Positions 23,561 through 32,500 of a DNA stretch of 64,000 nt are shown one piece after another (the stretch's first letter is position 1; each line of letters opens with the position of its first letter). Where the stretch lies: the NCBI GenBank assembly GCA_000727475.1, contig KL647323.1:324659-388658 (forward strand), written 5' to 3'. This DNA comes from Sarcocystis neurona. Its lineage: Eukaryota > Apicomplexa > Conoidasida > Eucoccidiorida > Sarcocystidae. The position numbers were made by a program, and so were the translations under genes. Below the pieces are notes generated by a model. That model was not told where the DNA came from. It did not search any database and worked only from the letters and a program-made list of their open reading frames with translations.

Positions 23561-26500
23561 GGTAAAAGTAACTATTTGATTCCTGTATCTTCTCCGCACT
23601 ATCTTCCCGTCCTGTCTGTCTGCGCTGAAGTGAGCAGCACAGAACAGGCTGCAGGCATAACGGCAGCGTCAGCGGGAGGGGTTAAAACAGAAGCAGCTGC
23701 TGGCGAAACAGCACCAGCAGCCACCACTGCAGCGCCTGCAGCAACCGGCGTTGCAAGACCTGCACTCCGAACGCCGACAGCAAGAGCCTGCAGACCAACA
23801 CCTGCTGCAGGCAGTGTGCCCGTGACAGACGGTCTAAATGTAGTAGCGGGGAAACAAAAGTCAGCAGCAATAGCACGACTAGCACCCGCAGCAACGAGTG
23901 CGCTACCCAGCGAGCCGGACGGTGCTGCATCGGCCTTCAGAGCGTCCCCACGAGAAGCTACAGTCGTCGTAGTTCACTCCTTGCCATCAGCGGTAGTGGA
24001 AGTTGCAACAACGTTCTACGAAGCAGCATCTCCTGCGCGTGCGTCTCCCGCAGGACTGCAACGGACCCACAAGCCTTTTCAAAACTTTAACTGCGACTTG
24101 ATCAACACGACATACTCTACACACCTCCTCAGCAACCCATATACCTGCCTGCCTGGCGACGGCAAAAGGAACTGCAGCGGCAGCGGCGACTGCAGCAACA
24201 GCGACAGCAGCTACTGCAGCAACAGCGACAGCAGCCCTAGAGACTGCAACCACAGCAGCAGCGGCAGGAGCCACCGTAGTAACAGCAACGGCAGCAGGAC
24301 CTGCAGCAGCAGCAGCAGTTGCAAAGGTTTCTCCTTGTGGAGCTCCGCTCTCGACTGCTGCAGCAGCAGCAGTAGCAGGAAGTGGAACAGCTGCCGCGCT
24401 TGGCTGCGGCATCGGAGAAGCTTCCCACTTTTGTGCGGCAGCAAACCGTCCCGTACGTTGCAGCCCTGCTTCTTCACAGCGACTTCTGTTGCTCTCGGTG
24501 ACAGCTGCGGGGGTATGCGACGTTGTGTCAGCAGCAGCGACGACTCTGCGCCCGCTGCTGCTGCAGTTGCTACGGCTGCTGCTGCCGTTGACGAGCCCTC
24601 CGCGTACGTGGACTACAGCGGCAGCAGGCGGCAGCACCTCGCAAGCTCTCGCCCGCCCACAACGTCACCGCCTTCAGCAAGCGAAACACGTGTACTGCAG
24701 CCACCGCAGCAGACAAAAAGTGTGTGGACTACTGCAGCGGCACAGGAAAGAGGACTGCTCCACATGCGAACACAGCAGACTGCAACAGAGGGGGGGACGC
24801 AGAGATATACACCTGCTGGCCCCGGGAAGCAGCCTGAACGTGCTGCTGCCGCTTCTTCTTCATCTTTTTCTGGCAGAAACGTACTGGCACAAGGGAGGAC
24901 CCGAGTGCGCGGCAGTGCAGCGTCAGGCGCCTCCCCTATCGCTGCTGTCGCTGCTGCAGTTGCTGAGGGAAGTCCCGTTCACGCGTCAGCACCTGCCGCC
25001 GCCCGCCGAAGTGTCTCGACAGCTGCTGCGGATACTCCTGCTCACTGCATAGGCAAAGACAGCGATGTTGCTGCTGCAGCTGCGCCTTCAGGGAGGACGC
25101 CGACTCCTCCCTCGGCATGCACGCTTGGGCAATATTTTCCCCTGGTCGATTCGAAAGCGACAATAAACGACCGCCCAGGACTGCGGCTGCAGCTGCAGAC
25201 CACTGCAGCAGATGAGAGATCGCATCATCCCCCACGCGATCCCGCGGCCCCGGTAGCTGCTGCCGCTGCTCGCGCACCTCCTGCCCCAGCACCTGCTGTT
25301 ACTGCTGCCGTCATATCAGCCTCTCCGGCGGGCGGTGGTGATGCTGGTGACGAGGGAAAAGGAGGACAGAAATGTGAAACGTCTGCGGCTGTAGGCAGGC
25401 AGTCAGGAGCAGCAGAAGCAGCCGCTGCAGTCGCTGGCGCCTGTTTCTTTGAGACTGCTCGTGCTGCTGCTGAGACGGCGGTGGCGCCCTCAGCTGCTGC
25501 AGCGCAAACTCCTCAGCGGGCGTCGTCGTCCTTGCCTGTATCCTCTGCAAGAAACTGCTGCTCTGCTGCTGCTGGTGGCAGCTGCTGGTGCTGCGCTGCA
25601 GCGGCATCCTCTGCTCTTGCTGTTACTGTGACTTCTGCCGCTGCTTCGGCAGAGGGTTTCCTAGACTACTCGCAAGAAGAGCGGCCACCAGCTGGGGAGA
25701 AAGGACGAGAAGAGGGAGGAGAAAGAAGAGAAGTAGACGGAGAAGCAGAACAAAGAGAAACAGCAAGAATACCCGCTAGACAGTACGACGTTGCTCGTGG
25801 CGTTGCACAGACTCCCGCTGCGAGCGGCGGCCACGTCGAAGAGCAGCAGCAGCAACATCGCGAGCAGCAGCAACACTCCCAGCAGGGGGGGCGAACGCCA
25901 GAGGAGCAGCAGCAAACGCCAGAGAAGCAGAAGCAAATGCCAGAGAAGCAACAGCAAACGCCAGAGAAGCAACAGCAAACGCCAGAGAAGCAACAGCAAA
26001 CGCCAGAGAAGCAACAGCAAACGCCAGAGAAGCAACAGCAAACGCCAGAGAAGCGACAACAAACGCCAGAGAAGCAACAGCAAACGCCCGAGGAGCAGCA
26101 GCAAACGCCAGAGGAGCAGCAGCAAACGCCAGAGAAGCCGCAGCAGACGCCAGAGAAGCAGCAGCAGACGCCAGAGGAGCAGCAGCAGACGCCAGAGGAG
26201 CAGCAGCAGACGCCAGAGGAGCAGCAGCAGCGACAGCAAGAGGAAGGGCGGCTGCAGGTTGAGCACCAGCAGCAGGACGCCGTACTGCGTCCCCAGCTGC
26301 GGCATCAGGACATTCAGCAGGAGGTAGCGCCTGAGCAGAAGGAGCAGCAGGCGTTCGACGAAAAGGAGGAGGAGCAGCAGCAGAAGTGTGAGAGGGGAGT
26401 GCAGCAGGAGCAGGAGATGACTTCCCGTCAGCAGCAGAGCGTTGCGCAGCGGAAGATCTTATTCGAGCAGCAGAGGGGTGGGAAGAACCAGGAGAGAAGA

Positions 26501-29500
26501 GAGCAGCAACGTGAGGCACTCCCGTATCAGCAGCTGCCCGACAGGCCGCAGCAGAGCCAACAACAGCAGCAGCAGAATCGGCAAGAAAACGCTCAAGAAA
26601 CCACGGCCTTTTTCGAAGAGCAGCATTTTACCGGGGACCTGGAAGCTGTGTGTGCGCGTGATTCTGCTTCCGCATCTGTCGCCGCTACGGCTCCTGCTGA
26701 CTCGGCTGTCAACATTGCTGCTGCTGCTGTTAGTCCTCCTGCTGCAGCGGGTATCACCGCTTGGTCCCCACGAAGTCGCGCCGCTGCGGTAGGGGAGAAG
26801 GCTGCTGCCGCCTGCGTAGAAGCGGCCGAGGCAGCGGATCCTGTATCTGAAAGCAACAGCAGCAACAGTACCGGCACCAACAACAGCGCCAGCAACAACA
26901 CGAACAGCAGCAGCAACAGCAGCAATAGCAACAGAAGCGGCATCAGTGGCAGCGACAGCAGAAGGACAGGAGCGTGGAGAAATACTGGGAAGCCGGGCGA
27001 CAGTAGTGAGCGGTCAAAGGCGGGTGCTGCTGCTCCTGTTGCTGTTGCAGAGAGAGTGTTGAGCAGCGGCCGCTCGGGGAGGTTCTGCTACTGGCGTGGA
27101 AGCAGCAGAGGTACGGTTTCGTCTGCTTCGTACCTAGATTCCTTCTACCTGCAGCAACGGCAGCAGGCAGCGCAGGAGCAACAGAGGAAGGCGGAGACGC
27201 GAAGACAGATGGCCGCATGGCATGGGGCGAGCCGCAGCAAGGAGCTGCAATGGCTCATCGCCCTCCGCCAGCAAGAAGTGAGCAGCAGCACCGGCTGCAT
27301 TACCTGTCTCAGCGGCAGCAGCGGCCACAGTACAAAAGGTAACAGTGGCAGCAGGGGCGACTGCAAGGGTGATAGCAGCAGGATATCCTCTTCTGCACAA
27401 AACAGCAGCAGCAGGGTTGACAGCAAGCAAGGCGACAGGAGCAGCACCGCCACACACAACTCTGCGAGCAGCAACAGCAGCAGCAGCAGAACTGCGTGGC
27501 ACAGCAGCAGGAGCACCTGCAGCAACCTGCAGGATCTTACTGACGACAGCAGCACAAGGTCCACTCGTAGCAGCAGGGGCGTGCTGCCGGAGGAAGGCGC
27601 GATCAGCAACAGTCTTCATTGCGGGGGGGGGAGCAGCAGCAGCATCAGCTGTCGGACGGGCTGCCTTGGGGGCCACAGATTTTTTGAAGGAAACAGCAGC
27701 AGCAGCGGAGTCAAGAAAAACAACACCAGCGTGGACAACTGCGCGGGCAGCAGGAACGCGTATTTTGGTAGGGAGAGCAACAAACATACTTGCTGCAGCA
27801 GCAGGGTAGGGGGAGGGGGCCGCTGCAACACCAGCAGCGGCAGAATCAGCGCGACGGATCACGCCCCACCCAGCAGCTGCAGTGATGTTGGATTTCTCGT
27901 ACATAGGGAAAGCGAAGGCAACCGCCACAGCAAAACCGGCAGCGGTCAATTCAGCGCGCTGCCTGCCGGCGTGTATTATGTTGTCCCTACGGGCAGTATC
28001 GAAAAAAGTAGCGGAGCCCGAACAGGAGGAGGAGGAGCAGCAGCAGACGGTGGCAGTGCTACGTTCTACTACCCTAATGAAGTGGGTCCAGCAGCAGGAG
28101 CCAGACCGAGAGCCGGCGGTTTGCCCGTCAGACAGCGAATTATCCTGCTGCAGCAGCACCAGCACCACCACCACCACAACGCGCAGGCCTGGCAGGGGAG
28201 CAGGAAGAGCATCAACTACAGCAGCAGCTCCTGCAGCACCTCCAGCAGCAGCAGCAGCATGACGGAGTGCGCCACCGGGGTCGTACTGCAGAGAGGAGCA
28301 GTCAGGCAGCTGGTCCACGCTTTCCAAGTGCAGCAGCCACCGCAGAGCGCCGATGGGCGAATGGCAGTGGGAGGTGATTCCAGGGCTGCTCCAACAGGGG
28401 AGGTGCCTGTTGCTGTTCCACAGAAGACGCAGCGAAAGGCGCTGCTGCTGCTCCAGGACGCTGCTGCTGTTGCGCGTGACGGGGCGCCTGTTTTTACTTC
28501 TTCCGCCACATTAACTCAAAGAAACGCCAGAAAAAATACGCAGCTTCTGCAGCAGCAATGGGAGCAACAGCAGCACGTAAGACAGCATTCGTACCAGCAC
28601 CCGTCTTTCTCTGCATTGCGGGACCAGCAGCAGCAGCGGACTGCTGTAGCGCAGGTGCAATACGTGCAGCCTGTGGTCGAATCAGCAGCGCCTCACTACA
28701 AGCAGCACCTGACGAAAAAGAAGCAGCAGCAACAGCAGCTAGTAGGACTGACGCAGCAGCAGCAGCTGTTACCGGAGCAGCAGCAGCTGCAGCTGCCAAC
28801 GCAGTCCCGCCCCTCCCAGCAGTCGGTACAGCAGCAGCAGCAGTGGGGATTGTTCGTGTCGCCATGCGGAGAGCAGCAGCGCGTCCTCTGTGAAGTGTCT
28901 GCTACTGTTGCTCCGGATGTGCGCAGCAGTGTCTCTCCCCAGGGGCTGCTGCAGCGAGTACGTGGCAGCAGCAGCTGTCCAGCGTCGGCCTGCAGCAGCA
29001 GGTCCAAGTTGCAGCAGCACACTCGCGAAGCTGCTGGTCAGGGCATCGTCAGCACCAGCGTCAGCGCGGGGGGCATGCGGCAGCCCAGCTGGACGTCTGC
29101 AGCTTCTTCGTCTCTTCCTTCAGTCTTACTGCTGCAGCAGCAGCAGAACAGTCACGGGGCTGTTGCTGCAGCAGCAAGTGCGCCTGCTGAGGCACGCTGG
29201 TGGAAGCAAGAGGTGCACCGTTCGATAGCCAGTGGTGCTCACGCTGCTGCTGCTCATGCCGCTGGGGACGAATATTTCAGAAGGAGCCAGAGTGAGACAG
29301 CCAGAAGAAGCATCTGCAGCAGCAGCAGCAGCAAAGGATCTGCGGTAAGTGCACCCGCTGCCTGCCCAGCAGAAGCATCTTCAGCAGCACGTAGCGCCAA
29401 GCTCATTCGTTTTCAGCGCGCAGCAGCAGGAACCGCAGCAGCTGGAATCGCAGCAGCAGGAACCGCCGCAGCAAGAATGGCAGCAGCAGGAGCGGCAGCA

Positions 29501-32500
29501 GCAGGAGCAGCAGCAGCGGAAGTCGCGTCGGTGGCAAGAGAGTTTGTTGTTGGGGCCACACCGTCTGCAGGATCAACAAGAAGGACGGGAACACCGGTTT
29601 TCTCGAGGCCAGCAGTGACAGCAGCAGTTGCAGCAGGCGCGGCGAGCGAGACGCAGCCGAGAATACCAGCAGCAGCGAGAACAGTGCGAACAGCAGCAGC
29701 AGCAGCACCGGTAGGAGATGCAACCGCAGCACCGTCTCGTAGTGACAGCAGTTTCCGGTCTCCTCAAGTGTTGCAGGGGATAGCAGCAGAAGGACGCCGC
29801 AGTGGACCAGGCGTCGCTCCCGTCTGGCTGAGCAGCAGTGAAGTGCAACTCGTTCAGAGGGCCCTCAGCAGATACCATCCCCCCCACCAGCAGCAGCAGC
29901 AGGTGCAAGAGCAGCACCACGTGCAGCAGCAGCAGCGGGAACGGCGTGCGACGTCCGCAGCTCAGGAGTATCGTCAGCACGCCTCCGTCCCACAGCAGCA
30001 GCAGCAGACTGTGGGCAGAGAGCGGCGGCTTGGCAGCAGCGAGCTAGTTACGAGAGTCTCGAAGGCATTGCAGCCATCTTTAGCCGAGATCGGTTATGGG
30101 GAGGAGCAGCCACGCGACAGTCGGCAAGAGAGAAAAATAGCAGCTCTCCTTTCACCCGCGGCTATTCGCTCGTGTGTCGATGCTACTGGATCAGCAGCAG
30201 CGGCACGGTCGTTATTGCCTTCGACCTCGGCTCCAACAACTCCTTCAACAACAGCAGCAGCTTCCGCAGTAGCTTCTCTGCCAGGAACGGCTCTTCCTAT
30301 CCTTTCCTCTCGACCGCTGGCTCCGCATGCTACGACAAGAGAAGCGTCAGCAAACGCGGCGTTTCGTCCTGGGGTACGGGCACCAGTCGCAGCGACCGCC
30401 GCGGATGTTTGCCCCGCATCACGACTGCCAGCAGACGCCTCAGGTGAAGGCACGCATGTCACAGAATGGAAACAGCTAGCAGAAATCTTGGGGTCCGCGT
30501 CTTTTGCTGCGGCAGTGGAAAGCACGCTCCGACCAGAGAGCTGCATACCGAATAGCACAGGAGGCGAAGAAAAGCAAGAGCAGCAGCAGGTGCTGATGGT
30601 GGAGAAGGAGCAGGAGGAGGACGCGCAGCAGGAGGAGGAGCAGCAGCAACTGCGGCAAGGAAAACCCGTGGTGACTCGGCAGCAGCCGGTGAAGAAACAG
30701 TGGCAAGAAGAGCAACAAAAGGAAGTGGGGAGTCAGCTGCTGCTGCAGCAGGAAGAGGAGACCCAGCGCTGCAGAGGGTCGTACGAGACTATGGAACAGC
30801 AGACAAGAAAGGCAACGCCCGACGACTTCTGCCGAACGTACCGTGTGGCAGAGAAGGAGGAGGAGGAGGAAGAGACGAAAAAGAAGCAGCCGCTGCTTGT
30901 GAAGAAGAAAGCACGACAACAAGAGCAGGAGCTACATCAAGAGGAGACGGAGGAACAGCAAGAATTTCAGTCTGCTGCTGAAAAGCAGACGAACGAAGTG
31001 GCCACCAGCACAGCAGTCTTACGTGCTGCTGCTGCAGCTGTTTCTCCCTCTCGGACTGATGCTCCTGATGACGCTACTGCTTTTCGAGCTGCCGCTGCTG
31101 CAGCTGCAGCAGTGGCTTCTTCTGTGGTCAACTCCAGCAGCATATACGATGAAGACGGCGACGGGAGCAGCCGGACGAGCAGTCCAGATCGCGAAGCCAA
31201 GGGAGAAAATTCTTCCATAAACGCTGACGTGTTCGTAGACTCCTTGCACATAGATCTAAGAGTTGGTGAGACATGCCGAGTGCAACTGCGGCAGCAGGAG
31301 GAGGAGGGAGAGAAAGAATGGCAGCCCTTGCATTGCCTACCCGAACAGCAGAAACGAGAAGAAGAAGAGAAACAAAGAAAAACGCAACTGCCGCATCCCC
31401 AACTTGAATCTGAGAGAGAAGAAGAGGGAGAAAAAGGAAAGCCGCTCGTGCATCACCAACTCGAAAAAGGAGAGAGAGAAGAGGAAGAAAAAGAAAAGCA
31501 GCAGTTGTTGTATTACCAGCCCGAACAGGAGACAGAAGAAGAGGAAGCGAAAGAGAAGCAGCTGTTGCGTTACCCGGCCGACCAGCAACAAGGAGAAGCA
31601 GAAGGGGAGGAAGGAAAAGAAAAGCAGCACCTGCTGCCTTACCAGACTGGACAGCAGAAAGGAAAAGGGGAGGAAGAAAAAGAAAAACCGCACCAGGTGA
31701 ATAACCAGAGTGAACAAGAGAGAGAAGAAGAGGAAGAGAAAGAGAAGCAGCTGGTGCATCACCTGGCCGAACAGGAGGAAGGAGGGGAAGGAGAGGAAGG
31801 AAAAGAGAAGCAGCACCTGGTGCATTACCAGGCAGAACAGGATAGAGAAGAAGAGGAAGAAAAGCTGCATCAGCAGGTGTATACGTGGATGACTGCATGC
31901 GCGGAAGCGGAGGTAGTTGAAATCGGTACTCGTGAGGAAGAGGAAGAAACAGGCAAGTTAGGGGAAGATATCACGGCTGCAGCAGAAGAGCAGCAGCAGA
32001 AGACTGGACAGGGAATGAAGCCGTACGAACGTATTATTACGAAATTTTTACAATATAGAGAATGGCTGAGAACTGAGAGGGAAAGGACGCGAAACTTGTG
32101 GGCAAACGAGAGAGCGGAAGGTGGAGAAACGAAGGAGCAGGGACAGCAGGAAGGAGATCCAGAGGAGAGAGCGGCAGATGAAGAAGAAGAAGCGGCGGTC
32201 GAACATATTCTTGAGGTGCTGCTGTGTGATAACTCTATTTGGGAGGAGGACGGTGAAGCAGTAACAACAGCAGCAAGAGCAACAGTGGAAGTAGCAGCCG
32301 AGGCAGAAGTTGCATGCGCCACGTCTGAGACTGAATCTCTCCCCACTGACACTGCGGCGGAGTTGGCCATGGATAATCTACTTGGTCCAACGGAATTGCT
32401 TTACCACGCCTCCACGGCGGATATGGAAGTGAAGCAGCACCAGCAACAGCAGCAACACTGGGGGGGAGGAGGCGAAGAAGAGCAGCAGCGTGAACAGCAG

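Noticed and set aside
25895..26230. Regular array suggesting a CRISPR
   Set aside because: The units abut without spacers, are 21 bp long and encode an in-frame heptad inside a long ORF.
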